From Achromobacter spanius (GTDB lineage: Bacteria; Pseudomonadota; Gammaproteobacteria; Burkholderiales; Burkholderiaceae_B): a stretch of 64,000 nucleotides of DNA. The stretch spans positions 4,588,001 to 4,652,000 of the forward strand of contig NZ_CP121261.1 in assembly GCF_029637605.1 (NCBI RefSeq). The letters run 5' to 3'. This document shows positions 1 through 8,954 of this stretch, in pieces. The notes below the pieces were generated by a model. That model saw nothing but the letters and a program-made list of their open reading frames with translations. It was not told the origin of the DNA and did no database searches. Numbering within the stretch: position 1 is the stretch's first letter; every line of letters starts with the position of its first letter. A program made the position numbers and the translations under genes.

Positions 1-180
1 CGCCACATAAGGGCGGCCGTTGGCGTCCAGCACAGGCTGCTGCGAAGCCGCCGCGTCCTGTCCAGGAGCCGGTGCCGCGGGCGGCGCGTGCGCTACCAGC
101 CAGTCACCCAGTTGAATACCGCCCCAGGCCGACGCGCCAAGCGCGATCAGGAGCGTTGCGAATAATAAGCGCCAAGACAT
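1..180 (-). CDS. N-terminus of an exported or membrane-anchored protein (3' end outside window)
   Basis: Reading the minus strand from an ATG at 180 gives about 60 open codons that run off the left edge. The product begins MSWRLLFATLLIALGASAWG, a short basic start followed by a hydrophobic stretch typical of a signal peptide or membrane anchor, then a Pro/Ala-rich linker (about residues 30-50) and a segment ending DANGRPYVA. The remainder lies outside the window, so no function can be given. It lies downstream of prfC on the same strand, with 36 bases between prfC's stop and this start. The start is the only ATG that places the hydrophobic stretch at the N-terminus. Confidence 0.55.
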   Translation of the reverse strand, partial: MSWRLLFATLLIALGASAWGGIQLGDWLVAHAPPAAPAPGQDAAASQQPVLDANGRPYVA

Positions 181-216
181 TGCTACCCTCATCTGCCGTG
201 CGGAGCCCGAACGGGC

Positions 217-1823
217 CTACGCCTTGTCCCCGAAAACTTTGCCTCCATGCTCGCGCATGGCATGGAATTTAACCTCGGGATACAGATCCTCGGCTACGCG
301 CAACTGCGCATGGGAACTGATCAAAAACGCCGCAGCATCGACGACATCATAGGCGATATGGGCGGCATTGGCATCCATGAACTTGCGCAGCGCTTTCGGG
401 TTTTCAGACGTAATCCAACGTGCCATTGTGTAGCGCGAAGGCAGCATCCGGGCGTCCGCGCCGTACTCGGTTTTCAGGCGATGGGCGACCACTTCAAACT
501 GCAATTGGCCGATGGCGCCCAGCAGCAGCGAGCCGCCGGCGGCTTCGGGGCGGAACACCTGAATGGCGCCTTCTTCGCCCAGTTGGGTCAGGCCGGTGCG
601 CAGTTGCTTGGTGCGCAGCGGGTCCTTCACTTCCACCGCCTGGAACAGTTCCGGCGCGAAGAACGGCAGGCCGGTGAATTGCAGCGTTTCGCCTTCGGTC
701 AGCACATCGCCCAATTGCAGCACGCCGTGGTTCGGAATGCCGATCACATCGCCGGCATAGGCCTCGTCCAGCAGTTCGCGTCGCTGCGACAGGAACGACA
801 CCACGTTGTTCGGCCGCATTTCCTTGTTGGTACGGGCTACCTTCAAACGCATGCCGCGTTCAAAGCGGCCCGAGCTGACGCGCACGAATGCAACGCGGTC
901 GCGGTGGGCCGGGTCCATGTTGGCTTGCACCTTGAACACCACGCCGGTGAACTTGGGTTCTTCCGGCAGCACTTCGCGCTGCAGCGCCATGCGCGGGCCG
1001 GGGGCGGCGCATGGTCGACCAGCGCGTCCAGCACTTCCTGGACGCCGAAGTTATTGATGGCGGACCCGAAGAACACCGGGGTCTGCTTGCCGGCCAGGAA
1101 CTGATCGCGGTCGAACGGGGGCGCGGCTTCGTTGATGAGCTCGATCTCACCGCTGGCCTGGTCAAACGCCGAGCCGTAACGACGGGCGATTTCGGGGTTG
1201 CTCAGGCCTTCGATGACGTCGTCATTGTCCGAGCGGCGTTCCTGCCCGGGGCGAAACACGCGCATGCGGTCGCGGCGAATGTCGAACACGCCGCCAAACG
1301 CCTTGCCCATGCCGACCGGCCACGAGAACGGCACGGCGTCCATGCCCAGGTGCCCTTCGATTTCCGACAGCAGTTCCAGCGGCTCGCGCACTTCGCGGTC
1401 CATCTTGTTGATGAACGTGATGATGGGCGTGTTGCGCGCGCGGCAGACCTGCAGCAGGCGGATCGTTTGCGGCTCCACGCCATTGGCGGCGTCGATCACC
1501 ATCAGCGCGGCGTCCACCGCCGTCAGCACCCGGTAGGTATCTTCCGAGAAGTCCTGGTGGCCCGGGGTGTCGAGCAGGTTGATGACGCAGTCGCGGTATT
1601 CCATCTGCATGACCGACGAGGCCACGGAAATGCCGCGTTGCTTTTCGATTTCCATCCAGTCGGACGAGGCATGGCGCGAGGCTTTGCGCGCCTTGACGCT
1701 ACCGGCGATCTGGATCGCGCCTGCGAACAGCAACAGCTTTTCGGTCAGCGTGGTCTTGCCCGCGTCGGGGTGGGAAATGATCGCGAACGTTCGGCGCCGC
1801 GCAACTTCTTGAGGGATATTCAT
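217..1823 (-). pseudogene. prfC: Peptide chain release factor 3 (RF3), frameshifted
   Basis: RF3 is a cytoplasmic translational GTPase that recycles RF1/RF2 from the ribosome after termination. The frame from the ATG at 1823 ([30 protein letters not shown]) carries the P-loop SHPDAGKTT, the switch region [17 protein letters not shown] and NKMD. It continues to [12 protein letters not shown] near 1010. The rest of RF3 ([27 protein letters not shown] to FGDKA) lies in another frame from about 990 to 217. Restoring one base in the G/C run near 1000 would join them into about 535 residues, the normal RF3 length. RF3 has no known programmed frameshift, so this is either a base missing from the assembly or a true loss of function. 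A TACAAT box lies only 10 bases upstream of the ATG. Confidence 0.85.
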
Positions 1824-1936
1824 GGTCGGGGAGATTGTACTTAACGCCGCTTTTGGAGCCGGCGCGGTACGGCATCGTGCATGAAAAAGCCTTGGGGCAC
1901 GCGCTGTCGCCAGCGAGCACCGCAAGGCCCGAAAAT

Positions 1937-2566
1937 TCAGGAATGGCGGCGGAACGACGCCAGGAATACACCAGCCAGAATGAACAGCGACCCGAAGGTG
2001 CGGTTCATCCAGCGGATGTGTTTGGCATCGCGCAGCAGGCGCAACACGCGCGCCGCCAACAACGTGTAGACACCCATGGCGACCAGGTCGGTTAAAGCAA
2101 GCGTACCGGCCAGCGCCATGTATTGCGGCGTCAGCGCCAACGTGGGGTCCACGAATTGCGGCACCACGGCCAAGAGGAACACCGTGCCCTTGGGGTTCAT
2201 GGTGTTGATCAGGAACCCGCGCATGACGAGTTCACGGATCGAGGCCTGCTTGGGGTCGCCCGCGTCCACCGCGACGGGCGCGGCGTCGGTGCGAATCTGG
2301 CGCACGCCCAGGTAGATCAAATACGCCACGCCCAGATACTTGACCACATTGAAGGCCATTTCAGACGTAGCCAGCACCGCGCCCAAGCCTACGGCCACGA
2401 CGACGAACTGGAACAGGATGCCCAGGATGAGGCCGGCCGTGTTCCAGTAGCCGCGTGCAAAGCCGTATTTCAATCCAGAGGACATCGCGGAAATCGCGCC
2501 CGCCCCGGGTGAGAACGAAATGGCCCAGGAGGCCAGGAAGAACGTCAACCAGGTGGATAAGGGCAT
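1937..2566 (-). CDS. LysE/RhtB family amino-acid exporter
   Basis: A 209-residue integral membrane protein of the LysE/RhtB translocator family, which exports amino acids such as homoserine, threonine or lysine, or related metabolites. It starts [21 protein letters not shown]; the FSPG segment near residue 18 and the following small-residue helix are family hallmarks. About six hydrophobic helices span the length, with the typical [16 protein letters not shown] segment in the middle and a short basic C-terminus. Length matches the family norm of about 205 residues. It lies between rhlE and prfC on the same strand with independent spacing. The substrate cannot be told from sequence. Confidence 0.85.
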   Translation of the reverse strand: MPLSTWLTFFLASWAISFSPGAGAISAMSSGLKYGFARGYWNTAGLILGILFQFVVVAVGLGAVLATSEMAFNVVKYLGVAYLIYLGVRQIRTDAAPVAVDAGDPKQASIRELVMRGFLINTMNPKGTVFLLAVVPQFVDPTLALTPQYMALAGTLALTDLVAMGVYTLLAARVLRLLRDAKHIRWMNRTFGSLFILAGVFLASFRRHS

Positions 2567-2623
2567 GATGGCGCGGGTCCTTGGATCGCAGGAAAGAGGT
2601 GCCGGGATATTACTCGCTTGGCT

Positions 2624-4150
2624 TTACTTGCCCAGCAAGGCCGCACGCGGACGGCCCGAACCGCCATTGCCCGCCGGACGCGGGGCGCCTTCGGGACGGC
2701 GCGGGGCCTGCTGCGGGCGGCTTTCGCCGCGACCGGCGTGAGCCGGACGGTCAGCGGGCTTGCCGTCGCGCTGGCCACCGTTGCCACGACCTTCGCCACC
2801 GGCGCGAGCCGGAGCGGGGGCGCGGCCGCCGGTGGCGGCGCGGGCCTGGCCCTGGGCAGGACGCGAACGGCCGGCGCCAGCGTTGCCGCCGCGGCCAGCG
2901 TTACCGCCATTGCCGCCACGACCGCCGTTGCGGTTGCCGCCGCGCGGGCTGCGCGCGTCTTCATCGCGTTCCTGGCGTTCGAAGGCGGCGGCGCTGGTGG
3001 GCGACGGAGTCCAGCCTTCGACCGGCTTGCGCTCGATCGTCTTCTTGATCAGGCGTTCGATGTCCTTCAACAGCTTGATTTCGCTGTTGTCGACCAGCGA
3101 GACGGCAGCGCCCGTGGCGCCGGCGCGGCCGGTACGGCCGATACGGTGCACATAGTCTTCCGGCACGTTCGGCAGTTCGAAGTTCACCACCTGGGGAAGC
3201 TGGTCGATGTCCAGGCCACGGGCGGCGATGTCGGTCGCCACCAGCACCGTCACGGTGCTGTCCTTGAAGCCGGCCAGCGCGCGCGTGCGGGCCGATTGGC
3301 TCTTGTTGCCGTGGATGGCGGCGGCGGTCAGGCCGTCCTTGACCAGCTTTTCAGCCAGGCGGTTGGCCCCGTGCTTGGTGCGCGTGAACACCAGCACCTG
3401 GTGCCAGCCGCTTTCACGGATGATGTGGCTGATCAGGTCGCGTTTGTGATGCTGTTCCACCATGTGCACCGTCTGGGTGACCAGCTCGGTGGCGGTGTTG
3501 CGCGGGGTGACCGAGACTTCGCCCGGGTTGTTCAGCACGCCACGCGCCAGCGTGCGGATTTCGTCCGAGAACGTGGCCGAGAACAGCAGGTTCTGGCGTT
3601 GCTTGGGCAACAGGGCAAGAATCTTGCGGATGTCGCGGATGAAGCCCATGTCCAGCATGCGGTCGGCTTCGTCCAGCACCAGGATTTCGACGCCGGACAA
3701 GTCCACCGTCTTCTGGCCGCAATGGTCGAGCAGACGGCCCGGCGTGGCCACCAGGATGTCCAGCGGCTTGCGCAGCGCGGAGATCTGGGGGTTGATATTG
3801 ACGCCGCCAAACATCACCATGGACGTCAGCGAGGTGTATTTGCCGTAGGTTTGCACCGATTCGGCCACCTGCGCGGTCAGTTCGCGCGTCGGGGTCAGGA
3901 TCAGGCAACGGGGGCGGCCGGGCTTGCGCGCTTCCGGCTTTTGCTGCATCAACAAATGCAGGATGGGCAGCGTGAAACCGGCGGTCTTGCCGGTGCCGGT
4001 CTGGGCGGCGGCGAGCAGGTCGCCACCTTTCAAAACTTGGGGAATCGCCTGGGCTTGAATAGGCGTGGGTGCGGTGTAGCCGGTATCGGCAATGGCGCGC
4101 AACAGGGAATCAGCCAGCCCGAGGTCGGCGAAAGGGGAAGAGGTAGTCAA
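2624..4150 (-). CDS. rhlE: DEAD-box ATP-dependent RNA helicase, RhlE type
   Basis: A 508-residue RNA helicase likely to act on ribosome assembly or RNA turnover. With the proposed start, motifs fall in order: Q-motif region 25-35, Walker A AQTGTGKT 49-56, PTREL 87-91, DEAD 160-163, SAT 191-193, and [10 protein letters not shown] 335-344. The last 110 residues form a Gly/Arg/Asn/Ala-rich disordered tail with RGGN and GGRGG repeats, usual for RhlE proteins and likely to bind RNA. The frame stays open further upstream, but a TTG at 4150 preceded by GGAG six bases away gives the family N-terminus ([11 protein letters not shown]). Upstream in-frame ATGs add residues with no family character. Confidence 0.9.
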   Translation of the reverse strand: MTTSSPFADLGLADSLLRAIADTGYTAPTPIQAQAIPQVLKGGDLLAAAQTGTGKTAGFTLPILHLLMQQKPEARKPGRPRCLILTPTRELTAQVAESVQTYGKYTSLTSMVMFGGVNINPQISALRKPLDILVATPGRLLDHCGQKTVDLSGVEILVLDEADRMLDMGFIRDIRKILALLPKQRQNLLFSATFSDEIRTLARGVLNNPGEVSVTPRNTATELVTQTVHMVEQHHKRDLISHIIRESGWHQVLVFTRTKHGANRLAEKLVKDGLTAAAIHGNKSQSARTRALAGFKDSTVTVLVATDIAARGLDIDQLPQVVNFELPNVPEDYVHRIGRTGRAGATGAAVSLVDNSEIKLLKDIERLIKKTIERKPVEGWTPSPTSAAAFERQERDEDARSPRGGNRNGGRGGNGGNAGRGGNAGAGRSRPAQGQARAATGGRAPAPARAGGEGRGNGGQRDGKPADRPAHAGRGESRPQQAPRRPEGAPRPAGNGGSGRPRAALLGK

Positions 4151-4455
4151 AACAACTCCAGCGGCAGCCCGTCGCTCAAGTTGAGAGACTCCAATCCAGG
4201 CGGACGAATAAGGAGAAAAGGGAAGCGCCCTGATGGGCGAAGCTTGGCAGCGAAGGGCCATAGCGGACGTGTGCAGATTGGCAAAGCACACTCGGCGATT
4301 GTAGCTGATGTGGCGGTGCAGCAGCGGATTGCTTTACCGGTGCTGTATTGCGACGTAACAACTTGCAGCGTATCAGAACGAAATACGTGTTTTCCCTAGG
4401 GCGCACTCCCTATAATCGCTGCGCATCTATCCATTCAAAGAAATAAAGGGTCGCT
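4151..4455. other. Divergent intergenic region between rhlE and the DUF945 pair
   Basis: This 305-base stretch separates divergently transcribed genes and holds no convincing gene of its own. On the minus strand it has a TACAAT box at 4303-4298 that could drive rhlE with a leader of about 140 bases; no good -35 matches it. On the plus strand it has a consensus TATAAT at 4411-4416 that fits the DUF945 gene. Confidence 0.5.
4411..4416 (+). promoter_or_regulatory. Candidate -10 box for the first DUF945 gene
   Basis: TATAAT lies 39 bases before the ATG at 4456, inside CCCTATAATCGC. The matching -35 near 4388-4393 (TGTTTT) is weak, so this is a half-supported sigma-70 promoter. Confidence 0.45.
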
Positions 4456-5928
4456 ATGAAAAAATCGGCATTAGTGGGCGTCGTGGTTGTTCTGGGCGCG
4501 GTGTGGACCGGCACGGCCTGGTACACGGGCCAAAAGGCCGAGGCGTTCGTCAACCAGTCCATCGGCGACGCCAACGTTGAACTGAAGAAGTTCAGCGACC
4601 AATGGGGCATTGCCTCCGCCGTGGAGTTGATGTCGTTTGAGCGCGGCGTGTTTTCGTCCACCGCGCGCTATCGCGTCAAGTTCACCCTGCCGGCCGCCGA
4701 GGGCAAGCCCGCCGAAGAGCGCGACGTGGTGTTCGTCGAGCATTTGTCGCATGGCCCGCTGCCGATGTCGAACCTGAAGTCGGGTTCTTTCGCGCCGGCC
4801 ATGGTGGCCAGCGACTTCGTGCTGGAAGAGACCCCGACGGTCAAGGAATGGTTTGCCGCCACCAAGGGCGCGGCGCCGCTGTCGGGCCACTACAGCGTCA
4901 GCTATGGCAAGGACATCACCGGCAAGTTCAACATGGCGCCGGCCGAGGTCGCGAAGGATGGCACCAGCCTTTCCTTTTCGGGCATGACGGGTAACTTCGA
5001 CTACACGATCGACACCAAGCACGGCATTTTCGACCTGAAGACCGACAAGCTGGTGCTGGCCGGCCAGAGCGACAACAGCGACGTGGTCAACATGACCATG
5101 CAGGGCATTGCGCTGACCAGCGACATGACGCCGGCGTCCAACGACATGTACGTGGGCAACCAGAAGCTGACGCTGAAGGACTGGACGATCACGTCCAAGG
5201 AAAAGCCGCCTGTCCAGTTCAAGGACACGTCGATTGCCGTCGACATGACCGAAACCGGTTCGGCCATGGGCGCAAAGATGGCCCTGGATTTCGGCATGAT
5301 CAACGTGCAGGCCAAGGATGTGGCCGGCATGAAGCTGGGCATCGACGTGCAGAAGCTGGACGCCAAGGCGTTCAAGGCGCTGAACGACGTCTATGAAGCC
5401 GCCTCGCGTCGCATGATGCAAAGCAATGGCGAAGAGCAACTGCCGCAGTTCACGCCGGAAGAGCAGCAGGTCATCAAGACCAATCTTGAACAGATTTTGG
5501 CGGGCAACCCGACGCTGGCCGTGTCGCCGCTGGAAGTGCGCACCGCCAACGGCACATCCACGTTCAACCTGAACCTGGACTTCGCCAAGCCGGCGTCCAT
5601 GGACGGTGACATTGCCGATACGCTGACGCAAGCCGTGCGCAAGCTGGACGCCAAGCTGGTGCTGTCCAAGGGCAACCTGGGCGACCTGATGGCCATCGAG
5701 CCGCAGATGCGTGGCGTGCCGGCCGAACAAGCCGTGCAAACCGCCAAGGGCCAAGCCGAAATGGTCGCCACGATGGCCACCGCGATGGGCATGGCCAAGG
5801 TCGAGGACAACAACATCGTTACCTACCTGAACTACGCTGACGGCCAGGTCGACTTCAACGGCAAGAAGATGCCGGTTGAACAGTTCCTGATGATGGTCAT
5901 GAGCGGCGCGATGGGTGGTGCGCGTTAA
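4456..5928 (+). CDS. DUF945 (YdgA-like) family protein, copy 1
   Basis: A 490-residue protein of the DUF945/YdgA family, whose molecular role is not established. It begins MKKSALVGVVVVLGAVWTGTAWYTGQKAE: an uncleaved hydrophobic anchor followed by the family motif AWYTGxxAE, so the bulk is probably periplasmic and tethered to the inner membrane. The family block VELMSFERGVFSSTARYRVKF follows near residue 55. The long C-terminal part is beta-rich with conserved AxxPLEVRTANGTSTFNLNLDF and a final FNGKKMPVEQFL. Start is supported by AAAGGG a few bases upstream. A close paralogue follows on the same strand after a terminator-like hairpin. Confidence 0.85.
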   Translation: MKKSALVGVVVVLGAVWTGTAWYTGQKAEAFVNQSIGDANVELKKFSDQWGIASAVELMSFERGVFSSTARYRVKFTLPAAEGKPAEERDVVFVEHLSHGPLPMSNLKSGSFAPAMVASDFVLEETPTVKEWFAATKGAAPLSGHYSVSYGKDITGKFNMAPAEVAKDGTSLSFSGMTGNFDYTIDTKHGIFDLKTDKLVLAGQSDNSDVVNMTMQGIALTSDMTPASNDMYVGNQKLTLKDWTITSKEKPPVQFKDTSIAVDMTETGSAMGAKMALDFGMINVQAKDVAGMKLGIDVQKLDAKAFKALNDVYEAASRRMMQSNGEEQLPQFTPEEQQVIKTNLEQILAGNPTLAVSPLEVRTANGTSTFNLNLDFAKPASMDGDIADTLTQAVRKLDAKLVLSKGNLGDLMAIEPQMRGVPAEQAVQTAKGQAEMVATMATAMGMAKVEDNNIVTYLNYADGQVDFNGKKMPVEQFLMMVMSGAMGGAR

Positions 5929-5978
5929 GCGTGTTGTGACCCCGCGGCGCCGATAAGCATCGGCGCCGTCGCGTAAAG

Positions 5979-6012
5979 ACTGCTGCGCCGTAAAGGCGTG
6001 GCAGTTTTTTTT
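5979..6012 (+). terminator. Rho-independent terminator after DUF945 copy 1
   Basis: Stem ACTGCTGCGCC (5979-5989), five-base loop, GGCGTGGCAGT (5995-6005) with G-U pairs, then an eight-T run ending at 6012. A second dyad, CGGCGCCGAT with its complement after AAGC, lies just before it. It suggests that the second paralogue is transcribed separately. Confidence 0.8.
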
Positions 6013-6155
6013 GCGCTTGGCGATTCCATCAAAACAAGAAAAATCTCGGAATCGGTATGAGCCGGACATGTGGAGTCACGTTCGCACATGCCCGGCGGGC
6101 ATCCTGATACCGGTTGCTGTCCATACTGTGACCTCAGGTCATCGGGTATGGAACC

Positions 6156-7616
6156 ATGAAGAAAATAGGGATTGCTGGCGTGCTGGGATTGGCGCTTGGC
6201 GCGACGATCGCCGGGGGGGCCTGGTACACAGGCAAACGGGCGGAAAGTGATCTGGACCAGACGCTGGGGCAGATCAACGGTGCGTTGCAGGCATTGGGCG
6301 CATGGGGCGGCCAAGCCGTGCCCGTCATCGAACTGATGGCATCCGAGCGGGGCGTTTTCTCGACCACGCGGCGGTACCGGTTGACGTTGGCGCCCGCCGC
6401 GGGGGAGACGGGCCAGTCGCAAGAGCTCAAGTTTGTCGAAACGCTGGACCATGGCCCGTTTCCGCTTCAACGCCTGAAGGCGGGAAGGTATGCGCCGGCG
6501 ATGGTGGCGGGCCGCATTCGCTTGGAAGATTCCGCCTTCGTCAAAGATTGGTTTGCCGCCGCCAATGGCAAAGTGCCGGTGTCGGGCGAATACGACATTG
6601 ATTACAGCAAGCAGTATTCGGCCCGCTTCGACGCAACGGTAATGGCGCTACAACAAGGCACGGCCATCATCCAGGCCTGGAACCTGACGGCCAACGTTGG
6701 CTACTCCACCGCCCGGCAACGGGGGGTTGCGCAGTGGCGCGCGGACAAGCTGTTGGTGTTGGGGCATCGGCATCCGTCTTCAAGCTTTGAGCTGATCGCG
6801 CCGAGTTGGCGCCAGGAACTGACCCGCATGCCGGCCGGCGAGTTTGCGACGCAACAAAAGCTGTCGTTCACAACGGCTGCACTGACCGAGCATGGCCAGC
6901 CGCTATGGGTGGCGCAGGACACGGCTCTTGCCTTGGGCGCCGCGCGAACCGGCCGTCTTTGGGCCATCGACGCAAATGTTGATATCGGCGCGTTGAAGGG
7001 CCGGGACACGGGGAATGAAACCGTCGGCCTGCAATGGGCCGCAGCCGTCAAGAACTGGGATCAGCACGCCTTCAAGTCCCTGGTCGATACCTCTCTGACC
7101 TTGGCCGACCGTGCCGGTGAAACGGAATACGGGGCGGGTGCGCAGCAATTGATGGCGTCGATGGCGCTATATCTTCAGCAGTTTCTTGCCCGCAAACCCA
7201 CCCTGTTCTCATCGCTGACAGTGCGCTCGGCGTCGAACACGTCCACCCTGAAGCTGGATCTTGGCCTGGCCCCGGCCGACCCTGCGCAACCGCAGCTTCA
7301 GATTCCCCTGTTTGGCATGCTGAGGACGCTGGATTTCAGCATGACGCTATCCAAGCCCATGCTGCGCGACGTGATCGCTCTGCGGCAGCGTCCGCCTGGC
7401 GTAGAGGTTCCGCTGCGCATCCGCAAGACGATGGCCGCAAAGCAGGTCGACACTATTGCGGATGCGCTGCGTGAAATGGGGCTGGCCAGCATTGACGGCG
7501 ACGCCATACTGGCCCGTGTGAGCGTGGCTGACGGCATGGTGGAAGCCAACGGCGCCGTCATGCCATTGGATACGTTCCTGGGCCGGCTTGGCGGCATGCT
7601 CGATCTTGGGAATTGA
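6156..7616 (+). CDS. DUF945 (YdgA-like) family protein, copy 2
   Basis: A 486-residue paralogue of the preceding gene. The same layout is visible: N-terminal anchor MKKIGIAGVLGLALGATIAGGAWYTGKRAE, the block VIELMASERGVFSTTRRYRLTL, the segment LDHGPFPLQRLKAGRYAPAMV matching LSHGPLPMSNLKSGSFAPAMV of copy 1, PTLFSSLTVRSASNTSTLKLDL, and a final VEANGAVMPLDTFL. Identity is clear but moderate, which points to an old tandem duplication rather than a recent one. A hairpin separates the two genes, so they are probably independently expressed. Function is unknown. The start follows GGAACC closely, a weak ribosome site. Confidence 0.8.
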   Translation: MKKIGIAGVLGLALGATIAGGAWYTGKRAESDLDQTLGQINGALQALGAWGGQAVPVIELMASERGVFSTTRRYRLTLAPAAGETGQSQELKFVETLDHGPFPLQRLKAGRYAPAMVAGRIRLEDSAFVKDWFAAANGKVPVSGEYDIDYSKQYSARFDATVMALQQGTAIIQAWNLTANVGYSTARQRGVAQWRADKLLVLGHRHPSSSFELIAPSWRQELTRMPAGEFATQQKLSFTTAALTEHGQPLWVAQDTALALGAARTGRLWAIDANVDIGALKGRDTGNETVGLQWAAAVKNWDQHAFKSLVDTSLTLADRAGETEYGAGAQQLMASMALYLQQFLARKPTLFSSLTVRSASNTSTLKLDLGLAPADPAQPQLQIPLFGMLRTLDFSMTLSKPMLRDVIALRQRPPGVEVPLRIRKTMAAKQVDTIADALREMGLASIDGDAILARVSVADGMVEANGAVMPLDTFLGRLGGMLDLGN

Positions 7617-7720
7617 GGCTTGGCCTTCCACCATATCCACGCCTGTTCATGATGCGCATCGTTGCCGGCATCTGACTCCGACCGTTTCATCGTGCCTTCC
7701 CAGGCTCGGGACGCACCGGA

Positions 7721-8929
7721 TTACAGCGGCAAAGCCCCAGCCGCCAATTCGCCATTGCGCAGCACCGCCACATGAAAGCGCTTGTCGGCCGCCTTCAGGA
7801 TGTCTTCCGTCGGGTCGCCCTGCACCAGCAGCAGATCAGCGATCTTGCCGTCGGCGATGGCGCCGTGTTCCGTCAGGCCCATCAGGTCGTGGCCGCGTGA
7901 GGTGCCGGCAATCAGCGCATCGATGGCCGTCATGCCAAATTCCACCATGTAGGCCAGCTCCATGGCGTTTTCGCCATGCAGGTTGAAGGGCGTGCCCGCG
8001 TCCGTGCCCAGCGCGATGCGGCCGCCGGCCTTGTAGTACATCTGGAACGACTCACGATGCCGCTGTTCGACGGCGCGCGCCTTTTCCACCGCGTAGGCGG
8101 GGATGCCGTTGTCGGCGTTGGCGATGATGTTGCGCACCGCGGCGATGGTGGGCACCAGATAGGTTTCGGCTTCCAGCATTTCGCGCAGGCAATCGTCGTC
8201 CATGAAGATGCCGTGTTCGATGGAATCAATGCCTGCGCGCACCGCGTTCAGAATGCCCTGCGTGCCTTGTGCATGGCTGGCCGTGCTTTTGCGAAAGCGC
8301 TTGGCTTCGTGCACGCCCGCCTTCAACTCGTCGAAGCTGTAGTGCGCGTCCATCGGACTCACGCCCGGCGTCATGACGCCGCCCGTGGCCATGATCTTCA
8401 CGAGATCGCAGCCGGCATGCACTTGTTCGCGTACGGCCTTGATGACGTCTTCACAGCCGTCGGCGACGCGGCCAATGCGGTTGCCGTGTCCGCCCGTCAT
8501 GCAGATGATGCGGCCAGACGCCTTGATGGTGGGGCCGGGAAACACGCCGCGCGCAATCGCGTCGCGCACGCCGAATTCAAGGTAATCCTTGCCGCCACAG
8601 TCGCGCAATGCCGTGACGCCGCCGCGCAAGCTGGCTTGCGCGTTCTCCAGTGCGGTCAGTGTGATCTGCGCCGGCCCCTGCTTGCTTAATTGCGCATTGG
8701 GATCGGCGCCGCCCGTGTAGACCAGATGCACGTGGCAATCCGCCAGGCTGGGCATCAGCGTCATGCCGGTGGTGTTGACCTGCGGACCGGCATAGCCTTC
8801 GAACGCGCTCGCGGGTGCCACGCGCGCCACACGCTTGCCTTCGACCAGCACGCCGTGATCGCGCAATATCTTGCCCTCGCCATCGAATACCTGGCCGCCG
8901 ATGAACAGGGTCTGTCGTGTCGCCGTCAT
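7721..8929 (-). CDS. Metal-dependent amidohydrolase (imidazolonepropionase/Xaa-Pro dipeptidase-like)
   Basis: A 402-residue cytoplasmic enzyme of the amidohydrolase superfamily; no signal peptide is seen. Metal-site features are present: HxH in ADCHVHL (His66, His68), the bridging Lys178 in DLVKIMATGG, His219 in TASHAQG, His239 in SIEHG and the catalytic Asp310 in LGTDAGTPF. The subgroup includes prolidase-like dipeptidases and carboxypeptidases acting on N-blocked amino acids. It is the last gene of the dipeptide ABC operon, 25 bases after the ATPase gene, so hydrolysis of the imported peptide or amide is a reasonable inference. Start at 8929 is supported by GGAG six bases upstream. Confidence 0.85.
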   Translation of the reverse strand: MTATRQTLFIGGQVFDGEGKILRDHGVLVEGKRVARVAPASAFEGYAGPQVNTTGMTLMPSLADCHVHLVYTGGADPNAQLSKQGPAQITLTALENAQASLRGGVTALRDCGGKDYLEFGVRDAIARGVFPGPTIKASGRIICMTGGHGNRIGRVADGCEDVIKAVREQVHAGCDLVKIMATGGVMTPGVSPMDAHYSFDELKAGVHEAKRFRKSTASHAQGTQGILNAVRAGIDSIEHGIFMDDDCLREMLEAETYLVPTIAAVRNIIANADNGIPAYAVEKARAVEQRHRESFQMYYKAGGRIALGTDAGTPFNLHGENAMELAYMVEFGMTAIDALIAGTSRGHDLMGLTEHGAIADGKIADLLLVQGDPTEDILKAADKRFHVAVLRNGELAAGALPL

Positions 8930-8954
8930 GTCTCGCTCCGGTTGCGCTCAGGCG

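Noticed and set aside
960..1030. Programmed frameshift in prfC
   Set aside because: Programmed frameshifting is known for prfB (RF2), not for prfC, and no slippery site with an early stop is seen; an indel is simpler.
2618..4399. 593-codon open frame on the plus strand
   Set aside because: It is antisense to rhlE, whose helicase motifs are complete. The product is Gly/Ala/Arg/His-biased and shows no family motif, typical of a GC-rich mirror frame.
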